Positions 47,064 through 56,368 of a stretch of DNA of 64,000 bases are shown here, piece after piece. Below the pieces are notes generated by a model. That model had not been told where the DNA came from and searched no databases. It worked only from the letters and a program-made list of their open reading frames with translations. How positions within the stretch are numbered: position 1 is the first letter of the stretch; every line of letters starts with the position of its first letter. The DNA is from Solirubrobacteraceae bacterium. GTDB taxonomy: Bacteria; Actinomycetota; Thermoleophilia; Solirubrobacterales; Solirubrobacteraceae. The position numbers were made by a program, and so were the translations under genes. The stretch lies in NCBI GenBank assembly GCA_025449845.1, contig JANWIP010000031.1:1-64000 (forward strand). Reading direction: 5' to 3'.

Positions 47064-47510
47064 ATGGCGTCGGACCGAATGCGCCGCGTCGATGAGGCGA
47101 TCAGACAGGTGATCGGCGCAGCGGTGGCGGGAGAGTTGAAGGACCCAAGGGTGGGATTTGTGACCGTGACTGATGTCAGGACCAGTGCCGACCTGAGCCA
47201 TGCTCGGGTGTATGTGAGCGTGCTTGGAGACGATGCGCAGCGAGCAGACAGCATGAGCGGACTGCAGAGCGCGCACGGCTATCTGCAGCGCCGCGTGGCC
47301 TCCGAACTGCACCTGAAGCGCACGCCGACTCTGACCTTCACCTACGACAGCACCACCGATCGCGCTCTGCGTGTTGAGGAGTTACTAGAGGGTGGCGCAG
47401 CCGGCCGCAGGCCGGCTGGCCGAAACGGGGACTCGCGCCGGAGGCGCGTGTCTCCCGGCTTCGGTCGGGCCCCTCGATTTGCCGATACGCAGGAGATCGA
47501 GGGGCCGTGA
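47064..47510 (+). CDS. rbfA: Ribosome-binding factor A with repeat-encoded tail
   Basis: 148 residues. The KH-like RbfA domain fills residues 1-108 (RMRRVDEAIRQVIGAAVAGEL, then DLSHARVYVSVLGD, and LHLKRTPTLTFTYDSTTDR). RbfA normally ends soon after the last helix; here about 40 further Arg/Gly-rich residues (GGAAGRRPAGRNGDSRRRR onward) are the translation of palindromic repeat copy D. The factor matures 16S rRNA during 30S assembly. Confidence 0.93.
   Translation: MASDRMRRVDEAIRQVIGAAVAGELKDPRVGFVTVTDVRTSADLSHARVYVSVLGDDAQRADSMSGLQSAHGYLQRRVASELHLKRTPTLTFTYDSTTDRALRVEELLEGGAAGRRPAGRNGDSRRRRVSPGFGRAPRFADTQEIEGP
47387..47475 (+). repeat. Palindromic repeat copy D (full length)
   Basis: 89 nt. 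Outer arms AGAGGG/CCCCTC; hairpin 1 CCGGCC-GCA-GGCCGG; hairpin 2 a long stem from GGCCGAA through GGGGACTCGCGCC, loop GGA, back through GGCGCGTGTCTCC to TTCGGTC. It is nearly identical to copy F and lies inside the 3' end of rbfA. Confidence 0.92.
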
Positions 47511-47523
47511 GGAAGGTGCTGAC

Positions 47524-48540
47524 ATGAGCGAGCACAACGGCAACTCTGACGCTCGTCGCCAGGTTCTCGAGCGGCTGCGCTCAGACTCTCGTTTCGTGCT
47601 CGCCACGCACGAGAACATGGACGGCGACGCGCTCGGCTCGCTGGTTGCGATGCACGGACTACTGACCGCGCTCGGCAAGGACGCGCCCATGTTCATCGCG
47701 CCAAGCGAGTTTCCGCTGCCTCATGAGTACCGCTTCTTTGCTCTTGAGAACGTGATTCAGACCTCGCCGGCCGATATCGGAGAGCGCACCGTGATTTTCT
47801 TGGACTGCGGCAACATCGACCGCAACTCCGCCCAGGTGCTGCGCGATGGCGCGCACCTGCTCAACATCGACCATCACCACGACAACACCCACTTCGGCAC
47901 GCTCGACTACGTGGTGCCTTCTGCCTCTTGCACGGCGGAGATCGTGTGGGACCTGATGAACGGTCTGGACTTCAGCCCACCGCCGGCTGTCGCCGAGGCG
48001 CTCTACATCGGCTTGATAACGGACACCGGTCGCTTCATGTACGAGAGCACCGGGCCGCGCGCGCACGAGATGGCAGCGGCACTGATCCAGGCTGGAGTTG
48101 ACGTGCAGTGCGTCTATCGGCGGCTGTTCGAGGAAATGCCCTACGCCAAGCTTGACCTGTTCGCACGGGCACTTGCACGCGTCGTGCGTCATGACGATGG
48201 CGAGCTGACGCTTGCCTGGCTCGACGCCGAGGACTTCCATGCTGCTGGCGCCGAGGCCAGCTACTCCGAGGGCATCGTCGACATCCTGCGTGCCGTGCAG
48301 GGCACCAAAGTGGCGGCGCTCATCCGCGAGCTGACCGCGCCCGAGCGTCGTGGCGAGCGCAAGGTCTCGCTGCGCGCCACTGACGACGATGTCGATGTCT
48401 CTGCCATCGCCCGTGCCCAGGGCGGGGGTGGGCATCGCCGTGCCGCTGGTTTCTCCACGGCGCTTGAGGTCGAGCAGCTGACGGCCTTCCTGCGCCAGGA
48501 AATCGCGGCACAGCTGCATCCAGCGCCTGCGCACGCCTGA
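47524..48540 (+). CDS. nrnA: DHH-family phosphoesterase (NrnA-like)
   Basis: 338 residues. DHH domain: [17 protein letters not shown] (DxD), LDCGNIDR and NIDHHHDNT (the DHH motif itself), and a C-terminal DHHA1 domain ending [11 protein letters not shown]. NrnA enzymes degrade short RNA oligomers and pAp. The ATG at 47524 has GAGGAAGG upstream; the frame is open further 5' only because it reads through repeat copy D in another phase. Follows rbfA as in many Gram-positives. Confidence 0.93.
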   Translation: MSEHNGNSDARRQVLERLRSDSRFVLATHENMDGDALGSLVAMHGLLTALGKDAPMFIAPSEFPLPHEYRFFALENVIQTSPADIGERTVIFLDCGNIDRNSAQVLRDGAHLLNIDHHHDNTHFGTLDYVVPSASCTAEIVWDLMNGLDFSPPPAVAEALYIGLITDTGRFMYESTGPRAHEMAAALIQAGVDVQCVYRRLFEEMPYAKLDLFARALARVVRHDDGELTLAWLDAEDFHAAGAEASYSEGIVDILRAVQGTKVAALIRELTAPERRGERKVSLRATDDDVDVSAIARAQGGGGHRRAAGFSTALEVEQLTAFLRQEIAAQLHPAPAHA

Positions 48541-48544
48541 GCCC

Positions 48545-48592
48545 AGAGGGTGGCGCAGGCGGCCGCAGGCCGCCGAGCCGGGGTGGGTGGGT
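48545..48592 (+). repeat. Palindromic repeat copy E (3'-incomplete)
   Basis: AGAGGGTGGCGCA followed by the GGCGGCC-GCA-GGCCGCC hairpin, but the closing CCCCTCT arm is replaced by GGGTGGGTGGG. It lies between nrnA and truB. Confidence 0.75.
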
Positions 48593-48610
48593 CTCAATAC
48601 ATTTCCAGTC

Positions 48611-49270
48611 ATGGACGGCGTTTTCCTGATCGACAAGCCAGCTGGAATGACCTCGCACGACGTGGTTGCGGTCGTGCGTCGAGCGCTCAACGGTGCGAAG
48701 ACCGGACATGCCGGCACGCTCGACCCCTTCGCCACCGGTCTGCTGCTCGTGCTGGTCGGCAAGGCCACACGCATCCAGCGCCACCTGATGGAGTTGCCCA
48801 AGAGCTATGTGACGGTGGCACGCCTTGGGGCGACTTCGAGCACCGGGGACACCGAGGGTGAGATCACGCAGACCGGCAAGATTCCGCCCGACCCTCCGCC
48901 GCTGCCAATCGGGGAGATCCGCCAGCGCCCGCCGATCTACTCGGCGGTGAAGATCGGTGGCGAGCGAGCCTACCGCCGGGCACGACGTGGCGAGGATTTC
49001 GTGATGCCCGAGCGGCTCGTCACCTTGCATCGCTTCGAGCAGCTGTGGCGGGAGCCGACCCGGGCCGCGTTCGTAATCGAGTGCTCTTCCGGTACCTACG
49101 TGCGCTCGCTGATCGCCGATCTCGGCGACGCCTACTGCGAAGAGCTGCGCCGCACTGCGATCGGACCTTTCGATGTGCACGATGCTGTGCCCCCACCGCG
49201 TCGCGGCGAGCCTTGGGACGCTCCCCTGGCAATCGGGGTGGAGCAGGCAATGGCAGCGCTGCAGCCATAG
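48611..49270 (+). CDS. truB: tRNA pseudouridine-55 synthase
   Basis: 219 residues; converts U55 in the T loop to pseudouridine. [34 protein letters not shown] (catalytic Asp) and [20 protein letters not shown] are diagnostic. Shorter than the E. coli enzyme because the C-terminal PUA-like domain is reduced. ATG 48611 follows repeat copy E directly. Confidence 0.95.
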   Translation: MDGVFLIDKPAGMTSHDVVAVVRRALNGAKTGHAGTLDPFATGLLLVLVGKATRIQRHLMELPKSYVTVARLGATSSTGDTEGEITQTGKIPPDPPPLPIGEIRQRPPIYSAVKIGGERAYRRARRGEDFVMPERLVTLHRFEQLWREPTRAAFVIECSSGTYVRSLIADLGDAYCEELRRTAIGPFDVHDAVPPPRRGEPWDAPLAIGVEQAMAALQP

Positions 49271-49280
49271 TCTTCGCGGC

Positions 49281-50156
49281 GTGAAGATCGTTCCCTTATC
49301 TGAGGTGCAGCGCCGTGAGCGCAGGGTCGCCGTAGGCACCTTTGATGGCGTGCACCTGGGTCACCGCAAGGTGATCGAAGGCTCAGACAGCGTGCTTACC
49401 TTCGAACCGCACCCGGTTGCGGTGGTGGCTCCACAGCATGCGCCAAAGCTGCTCACCCCCTTGGAGGTGAAGGCTGAGCTGATCGCGGACATGGGGGTGC
49501 GGGAGCTGATTGTGATCCCCTTCGACCACTCCTTCGCTCAGCACAGCGCGGGCGAGTTCATTGAGGGCGTGCTCGTGGACGCCCTGGGTGCGGTGCGTGT
49601 GTCGGTGGGGGAGAACTTTCGCTTTGGGCACCGCGCACAGGGCGATACGCGCTTGCTGATGGCGGATGAGCGCTTCGAGACGGTGGTGGCGCCGTTGCTG
49701 GAGGTAGACGGCGAGATCGTCTCTTCAAGCCATATCCGCGGTCTGGTGGCGGCCGGCGAGGTGGATCAGGCGACGCATTTTCTTGGCACTCCCTTTCAAC
49801 TGCGAGGCGAGGTGGTACATGGCGATGAGCGTGGGCGCGAGCTGGGCTTTCCCACCGCCAATCTGATCCCAGCAGATGCACTGGTATGCCCTGGACACGG
49901 CGTCTATGCCTGCCGCTCGGACGGCCTTGCCGCGGCGGTGTCGATCGGTGTGCGTCCGACCTTCCAGACCGGACGGGGCGAGCTGATCGAGGCCTACCTG
50001 CTCGACTTCGAGGGCGACCTCTACGGGCGCACCCTGCACCTGGAATTCCTGCAGCGCCTGCGCGGCGAGCGGCGCTTCGTCAGCGCCGAGGCGCTGGTCG
50101 AGCAGATGCACCACGATGTGGAGCGCACCAGGCAGATCGCTGGGTTGCCTGACTGA
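49281..50156 (+). CDS. ribF: Riboflavin kinase / FAD synthetase
   Basis: 291-residue bifunctional enzyme making FMN and FAD. Adenylyltransferase half: [16 protein letters not shown] (nucleotide-binding), [14 protein letters not shown] and [14 protein letters not shown]. Kinase half: [10 protein letters not shown] and GVYACRSDG, with a closing helix. The GTG at 49281 is chosen because the frame upstream overlaps truB without family residues. Confidence 0.94.
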   Translation: MKIVPLSEVQRRERRVAVGTFDGVHLGHRKVIEGSDSVLTFEPHPVAVVAPQHAPKLLTPLEVKAELIADMGVRELIVIPFDHSFAQHSAGEFIEGVLVDALGAVRVSVGENFRFGHRAQGDTRLLMADERFETVVAPLLEVDGEIVSSSHIRGLVAAGEVDQATHFLGTPFQLRGEVVHGDERGRELGFPTANLIPADALVCPGHGVYACRSDGLAAAVSIGVRPTFQTGRGELIEAYLLDFEGDLYGRTLHLEFLQRLRGERRFVSAEALVEQMHHDVERTRQIAGLPD

Positions 50157-50178
50157 AGGTGCTAGCCTGTGCGCCCGC

Positions 50179-50448
50179 ATGACCCTTACGACTGAGCGCA
50201 AGCGCGAGATCACGGCCAAGTTCGGCTCAAGCGTTACCGACACCGGCAACACCAAGGTGCAGGTGGCGCTGCTGACTGAGCGCATCAACCATCTGACCGA
50301 GCACCTGCGTGCGCAGAGCAAGGACCATCACTCGCGCCGCGGCCTCCTGATGCTCGTCGGTCGCCGCCGTCGTTTCCTGGACTACCTTCAGCGCAACGAT
50401 CTAGAGGGCTATCGGGCTCTCATCAAAGAGCTCGGCCTGCGCAAGTAG
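50179..50448 (+). CDS. rpsO: 30S ribosomal protein S15
   Basis: 89 residues. [23 protein letters not shown] and [21 protein letters not shown] are standard S15; binds 16S rRNA early in assembly. ATG at 50179. Precedes a peroxiredoxin and pnp, the common rpsO-pnp neighbourhood. Confidence 0.97.
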   Translation: MTLTTERKREITAKFGSSVTDTGNTKVQVALLTERINHLTEHLRAQSKDHHSRRGLLMLVGRRRRFLDYLQRNDLEGYRALIKELGLRK

Positions 50449-50450
50449 TC

Positions 50451-50903
50451 ATGCTGGACCCTGGTGCGTATGCACCCGAGTTCTCGCTGGGCACCGAAAG
50501 CGGCGAGCGCTTCACTCAGCAGGACCTGCAGGGCAAGACGACCGTTCTCGTCTTCTATCCCTTCGCCTTCAGTCCGGTCTGCACCGATCAGCTGCAGACG
50601 TATGAGAAGGAGCTGTCCGAGCCTCGCGCGCAGGGCGTCGAGATATACGGCGTCTCCTGCGACTCCAGCTGGGCGCAGAAGGCATTTCGAGAGAAGCTCG
50701 ATGTCACAATTCCCCAGCTCTCGGACTTCGAGCCCAAGGGCGCTGCATGTGCCGCCTTCGGTGTGCTGCACGAAGGTGGTTTCCCGCAGCGAGCCCTCAT
50801 CATCGTCGGACCGGACGGCGTCATTCGCTGGAGCTATGAAGCCCCCTCGCCGGCGGACCTCCCCGGTGCACATATGGTGCTCGGTGGGCTTAAGAACGTT
50901 TGA
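50451..50903 (+). CDS. Peroxiredoxin (AhpE/Bcp-like)
   Basis: 150 residues, thioredoxin fold. FYPFAFSPVCTDQLQTY contains the peroxidatic Cys (about 44); other Cys residues (VSCDSS, AACAAF) may serve as partners. Reduces hydroperoxides. It starts 2 nt after rpsO, so it is inserted into the rpsO-pnp run and likely co-transcribed with rpsO. Confidence 0.9.
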   Translation: MLDPGAYAPEFSLGTESGERFTQQDLQGKTTVLVFYPFAFSPVCTDQLQTYEKELSEPRAQGVEIYGVSCDSSWAQKAFREKLDVTIPQLSDFEPKGAACAAFGVLHEGGFPQRALIIVGPDGVIRWSYEAPSPADLPGAHMVLGGLKNV

Positions 50904-50920
50904 GGTCCGCTAAGCTCCCT

Positions 50921-50947
50921 CTCGTTCGGTTACGAGAATAAATAAAT
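50921..50947 (+). promoter_or_regulatory. Hairpin and AT-rich tract before pnp
   Basis: CTCGT (50921-50925) and ACGAG (50932-50936) form a short hairpin, followed by AATAAATAAAT, conspicuously AT-rich for this genome. Either a weak terminator of the previous gene or the -10 region of a pnp promoter, about 50 nt before the pnp start. Confidence 0.35.
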
Positions 50948-50993
50948 GATCGCGCTGCCGACCGACGGGCGGCGCCGAGAAGGGTAGGAACAT

Positions 50994-53276
50994 ATGAGTA
51001 GCGACGCCGTGACGCGGGTCTCCGTGGAGATCGCAGGTAGCGAGATCTCGTTTGAGACCGGCAGGATGGCCAAGCAGGCCTCCGGCGCAGTAGTCGTCCG
51101 CCAGGGCGACACGATGGTTCTCTCGACAGCCACCGCCGGTGGTTTGCGAGACGTTGATTTTCTTCCTCTGACGGTTGATGTCGAGGAGCGCATGTACGCA
51201 GCGGGGAAGATCCCCGGTTCGTTCTTCAAGCGCGAGGGCCGCTCGGGTGAGAAGGGCACGCTGACGGCGCGCATGATCGACCGTCCTTTGCGCCCGCTGT
51301 TCCCCAAGGGCTGGCGCTATGAGACCCAGTTGGTGGCGATCCCGATTTCCGTGGATCACGTCAACCCGTACGACATCCTCGCCATGAACGGCGCCTCCGC
51401 GGCGCTGATGATCTCCGACGTGCCTTTCGCCGGCCCCGTCGGTGCGGTGCGCATCGGCAAGATCGATGGCAACTTCGTCGTCAATCCCAACGAGGAGGAT
51501 CTGCTTGAGAACTCAGATCTCGACCTCGTCGTGGCGGGCTCTGAAGACGCGATCCTGATGGTCGAGGCGGGTGCGAATGAGATCTCCGAGGCGGAGATTC
51601 TTGACGCGCTCGACATCGCCCATTCGGCGATCAAGAAGCTCTGTCAGCTTCAGCGCGACCTTGCCGCCAAGGCGGGCAAGGAGAAGACCTCCTTCGAGGC
51701 GCCAGCGTTCGATGAGTCATTGCTGAGTGACATTCGTGCCTCCCACGGCCAGGCACTCGACGCCGCCACGCAGGTGGAGGACAAGCTCGCGCGCCAGGAC
51801 GCCTGCAAGGCCGTCGAGGGCGAGATCCTCGCCCAGTACGGCCCCGCCGCGCCCGAGGGTGCGGGTGAGGAGCAGCTCGCGGCCGCCAAGGCGAGCCGAG
51901 CGGCAGCGCAGACGGCCTTCGACAAGCTCGAGAAGGCGATCATCCGTGAGCGCATCGCGGTGCACAAGAAGCGCCCCGACGGCCGCGCCGAGGACGAGAT
52001 CCGCCAGATCACGATCGAGGTCGGGGTCACGCCGCGCACGCACGGCTCAGCGCTGTTCACCCGCGGGCAGACGCAGGCCCTGAGCGTGGCCGCGCTCGGC
52101 ACGCTCAAGGAGGAGATGCGCCTGGACACCTTGGGGTTGCAGACCAAGAAGTACTACTTCCACCACTACAACTTCCCGCCGTTCTCGGTGGGCGAGGCCG
52201 GTCGCATCGGCCCCAAGCGCCGCGACATCGGTCACGGCGCGCTGGCCGAGCGTGCGCTGGTGCCAGTGGTGCCCTCGATTGAGGATTTCCCCTACACCAT
52301 CAGGGTGGTCTCGGACATCTTCGAGTCCAACGGCTCGTCCTCGATGGCCTCGGTGTGCGGCTCCTCGCTGTCGCTGATGGACGCGGGTGTGCCGATCAAG
52401 CGCCCCGTGGCTGGTATCGCGATGGGCCTGATCAAGGAGGGCGACGACTACACCGTCCTTACCGACATCGCCGGTGTGGAGGACCACCTGGGAGACTTGG
52501 ACTTCAAGGTGGCCGGCACCGATCAGGGCATCACCGCCCTGCAGATGGACATCAAGATCAGTGGTGTCACCTTCGACATCCTGCGCGACGCGCTCACGCA
52601 GGCCCATGAGGCCCGCACGTTCATCCTCGGCAAGATGGCTGACACGATCCAGGGTCCGCGCGAGGCGCTCAGCCAGTTCGCACCGCGCATCCAGACGATC
52701 CAGATCGACCCCAGCCAGATCGGCCTGCTGATCGGCAAGGGTGGCGAAACGATCCGCGGCCTGTCCGAGGAGTTCGAGTCCCAGATCGACGTCAACGACG
52801 ACGGTCAGGTGCTGATCTACTCCGCCAACGGCGATATGGGCGACGCCCTGCTCGAGCGTGTGCGGATGATGATGAAGGAGGTCGAGGTCGGCGACGAATA
52901 CGCCGGCAAGGTCGTCAAGACGACCACCTTCGGCGCCTTCGTGGAGCTCGCCAAGGGCACCGACGGCCTGTTGCACATCTCCAATGTGTCTCCCGGTCAG
53001 CGCGTGGACAACGTCGAGGACGTGCTCAACAAGGGCGATGAGATCAACGTGCGCGTGGTCGAGGTAGACCGCGAGCGCGGTCGCATCGGACTGCGCCTGG
53101 TCGAGGATCCCGAGGTCGCCGGCAAGAGCGCCGAGGAACTCGCCGGCGTGGGCAGCGGTGGCGGTGGCGGTGGAGGCGGACGGCCTTCTCGCAACGGGCG
53201 CGAGGGCGGCGGCGAGCGTGACCGTGGACCGCGTGGCTCAGGTCGTCCGCGTCACGGCTCCGGGCGCGATCGCTGA
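50994..53276 (+). CDS. pnp: Polyribonucleotide nucleotidyltransferase (PNPase)
   Basis: 760 residues; phosphorolytic 3'-5' exoribonuclease. Two RNase PH domains (DRPLRPLFPKGW; FTRGQTQALSV, then GSSSMASVCGSSLSLMDAG) around an alpha-helical domain, then KH (IGLLIGKGGETIRGL) and S1 (GDEYAGKVVKTTTFGAFVEL). The last 45 residues form a Gly/Arg-rich tail (GGGGGGRPSRNGREGGG), an RGG-like RNA-binding extension. The start follows GAAGGGTAGGAAC. Confidence 0.97.
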   Translation: MSSDAVTRVSVEIAGSEISFETGRMAKQASGAVVVRQGDTMVLSTATAGGLRDVDFLPLTVDVEERMYAAGKIPGSFFKREGRSGEKGTLTARMIDRPLRPLFPKGWRYETQLVAIPISVDHVNPYDILAMNGASAALMISDVPFAGPVGAVRIGKIDGNFVVNPNEEDLLENSDLDLVVAGSEDAILMVEAGANEISEAEILDALDIAHSAIKKLCQLQRDLAAKAGKEKTSFEAPAFDESLLSDIRASHGQALDAATQVEDKLARQDACKAVEGEILAQYGPAAPEGAGEEQLAAAKASRAAAQTAFDKLEKAIIRERIAVHKKRPDGRAEDEIRQITIEVGVTPRTHGSALFTRGQTQALSVAALGTLKEEMRLDTLGLQTKKYYFHHYNFPPFSVGEAGRIGPKRRDIGHGALAERALVPVVPSIEDFPYTIRVVSDIFESNGSSSMASVCGSSLSLMDAGVPIKRPVAGIAMGLIKEGDDYTVLTDIAGVEDHLGDLDFKVAGTDQGITALQMDIKISGVTFDILRDALTQAHEARTFILGKMADTIQGPREALSQFAPRIQTIQIDPSQIGLLIGKGGETIRGLSEEFESQIDVNDDGQVLIYSANGDMGDALLERVRMMMKEVEVGDEYAGKVVKTTTFGAFVELAKGTDGLLHISNVSPGQRVDNVEDVLNKGDEINVRVVEVDRERGRIGLRLVEDPEVAGKSAEELAGVGSGGGGGGGGRPSRNGREGGGERDRGPRGSGRPRHGSGRDR

Positions 53277-53296
53277 TCCATTCGCGGCAGCTGCTG

Positions 53297-54763
53297 TTGA
53301 ACGTTGTAACTGAGACTGAGACCGAGAGGGTGGCGCAGGCGGCCATAGGCCGGCTGGCCGAAACGGGGATTCGCGCCGGAGGCGCGTGTCTCCCGGCTTC
53401 GGCCGGGCCCCTCGCTACCTCATCGCACCAGATCACCACGCTGCCTTCGGGCGTGCGTGTGGTCACCGAGCGCATGCCGAGTGTGCGCTCGGTCGCGCTC
53501 GGTTTCTGGATCGGCGCGGGCTCGGTGATCGAGAGCGAGGAGCAGGCGGGCATCTCACACTTGCTTGAGCACATGCTGTTCCGCGGCACCGAGCGCTACG
53601 CCTCGCAAGAGATCGACCAGATCTTCGATGCAATGGGCGCAGAGCTGAACGCCGGCACCGACAAGGAGAGCACTTCGCTCTATACCCGCACGCTCGATGG
53701 CCATCTGGAGAAGGCGTTCGATGTGATGGCTGACATGGTCTGGCGCCCGCGCTTTGGCGAGCTGGAGGCCGAGCGCGAGGTGGTGCTCGAAGAGATCGCC
53801 ATGTATGAGGACGATCCGCAGGACAAGGTCTTTGATCTGCTCGGCGGGGCCGTCTACGACACGCATCCGCTGGGCCGCGCGGTCATCGGACGCGCCGATG
53901 TGGTCGGAGCCACCACGCGCGAGCAGCTGAGCGCTTTCCACGCCGAGCGCTATGCGCCCGGCCGGATCGTCATTTCTGCCGCCGGCTCGGTCGACCATGA
54001 CGCGCTCGTGGCGATGGCCGCCGCGGCGGACCCCGGGGGTGGCGCGGCGGGCGGGCAGGCGGGCGGGCACCCGGGCGGGCGGGTGGGCGGGCACCCTATC
54101 CCCCTGCTGCCCGCGCCCAGCTTCGAGCCGCGCGTGCGCTTCGCTCGCAAGGACACCGAGCAGTACCACCTTTGCCTCGGTGGCCCTGGGTTGGCCCGCG
54201 ATGACGAGCGGCGCTTCACCCTGCGCGTGCTCGACACCGTGCTCGGCGGAGCATCATCCTCAAGGCTCTTCCAGGAGGTGCGTGAGCGTCGCGGCCTGGC
54301 CTACTCGGTCTTCTCCTTCGCCAACCTCCACGCCCACAGTGGCGACATCGGCCTGTATGTCGGTACCCGTCCGGAGAATCTTGCCGAGGCCGCGAGCGTG
54401 CTTGCCTCAGAGCTCGACCGTTTCGCCTCAGAACCGGCCACCGCGCAGGAGCTCGACCGCTCGCGCGAGAACGCCAAGGGCCGCATGGCCCTCTCTCTGG
54501 AGTCCACCGGCGCGCGCATGGGCCGCCTCGGCGGCTCGCTCCTGAACGACCTGCCAATTCTCTCCGTCGAGGAAATCATGCAGCGCATCGATGCTGTAAA
54601 TCTCCAGGACATGAGCACGCTCGCCAGCGAGCTGTTCGCGCCCGCCCAGCTGGCCGCCGCGGCGATCGGGCCCGATGAGGAAACCTTCCGCGCGGCACTA
54701 GCCCCGCTTCACACGCTCGACGCAACCGCTGCTGGTACAGGCGTCGGCAAGGCCGTAGAGTAA
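53297..54763 (+). CDS. M16-family zinc peptidase with repeat-encoded N-terminus
   Basis: Pitrilysin-type processing peptidase. HLLEHMLF is the inverted zinc motif (HxxEH), with the third ligand in EEIAMYEDDP; a second M16 domain follows (LCLGGPGLARDDE, then GGASSSRLFQEVRERRGLAY). The conserved domain begins at HQITTLPSGVRVV, but no start codon lies between there and the repeat: possible starts are TTG 53297 or GTG 53330, and both put palindromic repeat copy F into the protein. A Gly/His-rich loop (GGGAAGGQAGGHPGG) interrupts the first domain. Confidence 0.88.
   Translation: MNVVTETETERVAQAAIGRLAETGIRAGGACLPASAGPLATSSHQITTLPSGVRVVTERMPSVRSVALGFWIGAGSVIESEEQAGISHLLEHMLFRGTERYASQEIDQIFDAMGAELNAGTDKESTSLYTRTLDGHLEKAFDVMADMVWRPRFGELEAEREVVLEEIAMYEDDPQDKVFDLLGGAVYDTHPLGRAVIGRADVVGATTREQLSAFHAERYAPGRIVISAAGSVDHDALVAMAAAADPGGGAAGGQAGGHPGGRVGGHPIPLLPAPSFEPRVRFARKDTEQYHLCLGGPGLARDDERRFTLRVLDTVLGGASSSRLFQEVRERRGLAYSVFSFANLHAHSGDIGLYVGTRPENLAEAASVLASELDRFASEPATAQELDRSRENAKGRMALSLESTGARMGRLGGSLLNDLPILSVEEIMQRIDAVNLQDMSTLASELFAPAQLAAAAIGPDEETFRAALAPLHTLDATAAGTGVGKAVE
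53325..53413 (+). repeat. Palindromic repeat copy F (full length)
   Basis: 89 nt, nearly the same as copy D, including the CGGC-TTCG-GCCG tetraloop hairpin. It lies at the 5' end of the M16 gene, in the same relative phase of strand as copies A and C-E. Confidence 0.92.
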
Positions 54764-54768
54764 TTCGC

Positions 54769-55473
54769 ATGCTTAACGGGGCTTCTACACACACCATCAA
54801 GGTGGCTGTGACCGGCGCCGCGGGTCGCATGGGGCAGACGGTGTGCGCGGCGGTGGAGAGCGCCGATGATCTGGAGCTCGTGGGCTGCGCCGATCCGGTC
54901 CTGGGAGTGACGCTTGCCGAGGTGCTGCCCCTGGCGCAGGTGGTGGTGGACTTCACCCAGCCCGACACCGCCCTCGCCAACGCCCTGGCGTGCGTGCAGG
55001 CCGGCGTGCACGTCGTGATCGGCACCACCGGCTTCGATGTCGAGCCGCTGCGGGCGGCGCACACACTGGAGGGGCTGCCGCAGGCCAACGTGCTCGTGGC
55101 CCCCAACTTCGCCATCGGCGCTGTGCTGATGATGCGCTTCGCGGCCGAGGCGGCAAAGCACATGGAGAAGGCCGAGATCATCGAGCTGCACCACGACCAG
55201 AAGCTCGACGCCCCCAGCGGCACGGCAGCTCTCACAGCCCAGCTGATGGCCCAGGCCAGCGGTGGCGCTGAGCCTTCTATTCACTCGGTGCGCCTGCCCG
55301 GTCTTGTGGCCCACCAGGAGGTCATCCTCGGGGCGCTGGGGCAGACGCTCACGATCCGCCATGACTCCATAGACCGCGAGTCCTTCATGCCGGGCGTGCT
55401 GCTGGCGGTGCGCAAGGTGGGGACGCTCGCGCAGTCGCCCACGATCGGGTTGGAGAAGGTGCTCTTCCCGTGA
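54769..55473 (+). CDS. dapB: 4-hydroxy-tetrahydrodipicolinate reductase
   Basis: 234 residues. VAVTGAAGRMGQTV (NAD(P)-binding, about 9-22), GTTGFD and ELHHDQKLDAPSGTA (substrate and catalytic His/Lys) are diagnostic for DapB, in the diaminopimelate/lysine pathway that also feeds peptidoglycan. Six nt after the M16 gene and 16 nt before dapA. Confidence 0.96.
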   Translation: MLNGASTHTIKVAVTGAAGRMGQTVCAAVESADDLELVGCADPVLGVTLAEVLPLAQVVVDFTQPDTALANALACVQAGVHVVIGTTGFDVEPLRAAHTLEGLPQANVLVAPNFAIGAVLMMRFAAEAAKHMEKAEIIELHHDQKLDAPSGTAALTAQLMAQASGGAEPSIHSVRLPGLVAHQEVILGALGQTLTIRHDSIDRESFMPGVLLAVRKVGTLAQSPTIGLEKVLFP

Positions 55474-55489
55474 GCGAGCACGTGGGATA

Positions 55490-56368
55490 ATGCCCTCAGC
55501 GATGAACCTCGGAGTAATCCTCACAGCGATCGTCACACCTTTTGACGCCGAGTTGCGCGTCAACGAGGAGGCGTTCGTGGCGCTCATGCACCACCTCGCC
55601 AAGCACGGCTCGGATGGTTTCGTCGTGTGCGGCACCACCGGCGAGGCATCGACGCTCACCGATGAGGAGCACTTGGGTCTGATCGAACTGGCCGTTAAGG
55701 AGCGCCCGCCCGGCACCACGATCGTGGGGGGAACCGGCTCCAACAACACCTGGCACGCCGCGCACCTCACGCAGCGCGCCACCGAAATGGGCGTGGACGC
55801 CACGCTCAGCGTGACCCCTTATTACAACCGCCCTAGCCCCCTGGGCCTCAAGCGCCACTACGAAGAGGTGGCCAAGGCAACCGACAAGCCGATGCTGCTC
55901 TACAACATCCCGCATCGCACCGGCATCAACATCTCCCCGGAACTGCTCGCGGAGCTGGCGCAGATCGAGCACGTTGACGGTGTCAAGCAGGCCAACGCCA
56001 AGGAGCTTCAGTTGATCGACGGTCTCGACCTATACGCCGGGGACGACGGCACGTTCGCGCGCACGCTCGACATGGGCGGCGCCGGCGGCATCCTCGTGGC
56101 CAGCCACGTCGTGGGAGACGAGATGCGCCGCATGGTCAACGAGCCCGCAAACCGGGCTGAGATAGACGCCTCGCTGCAGGATGTCTACAAGACGCTTTTC
56201 ATGACCGCCAGCCCGACCTGCACGAAGGCCGCGCTGAACCTACTTGGCCTGCGCGCCGGCGGTGTGCGCCTGCCGATCGTCGCGGCCACCGCGGAGGAGC
56301 TTGCGCAGGTGCGAACGGTACTTGAGCACCACGGCCTGCTCAGCGGCGGCACGGCGGTCGCCGCGTGA
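55490..56368 (+). CDS. dapA: 4-hydroxy-tetrahydrodipicolinate synthase
   Basis: 288-292 residues, TIM barrel. CGTTGEASTLTDEEH, SVTPYYNRPS (catalytic Tyr) and DGVKQANAKE (Schiff-base Lys) identify DapA, which condenses pyruvate with aspartate semialdehyde. Two starts are possible: ATG 55490 or ATG 55502. GATAAT spans the first ATG, so transcription could start near 55502 and the second may be used on a leaderless mRNA. Stop overlaps the rnj GTG. Confidence 0.95.
   Translation: MPSAMNLGVILTAIVTPFDAELRVNEEAFVALMHHLAKHGSDGFVVCGTTGEASTLTDEEHLGLIELAVKERPPGTTIVGGTGSNNTWHAAHLTQRATEMGVDATLSVTPYYNRPSPLGLKRHYEEVAKATDKPMLLYNIPHRTGINISPELLAELAQIEHVDGVKQANAKELQLIDGLDLYAGDDGTFARTLDMGGAGGILVASHVVGDEMRRMVNEPANRAEIDASLQDVYKTLFMTASPTCTKAALNLLGLRAGGVRLPIVAATAEELAQVRTVLEHHGLLSGGTAVAA

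Noticed and set aside
47392..47523. N-terminal extension of the DHH phosphoesterase
   Set aside because: It is repeat copy D read in another phase; the ATG at 47524 has a good ribosome binding site.
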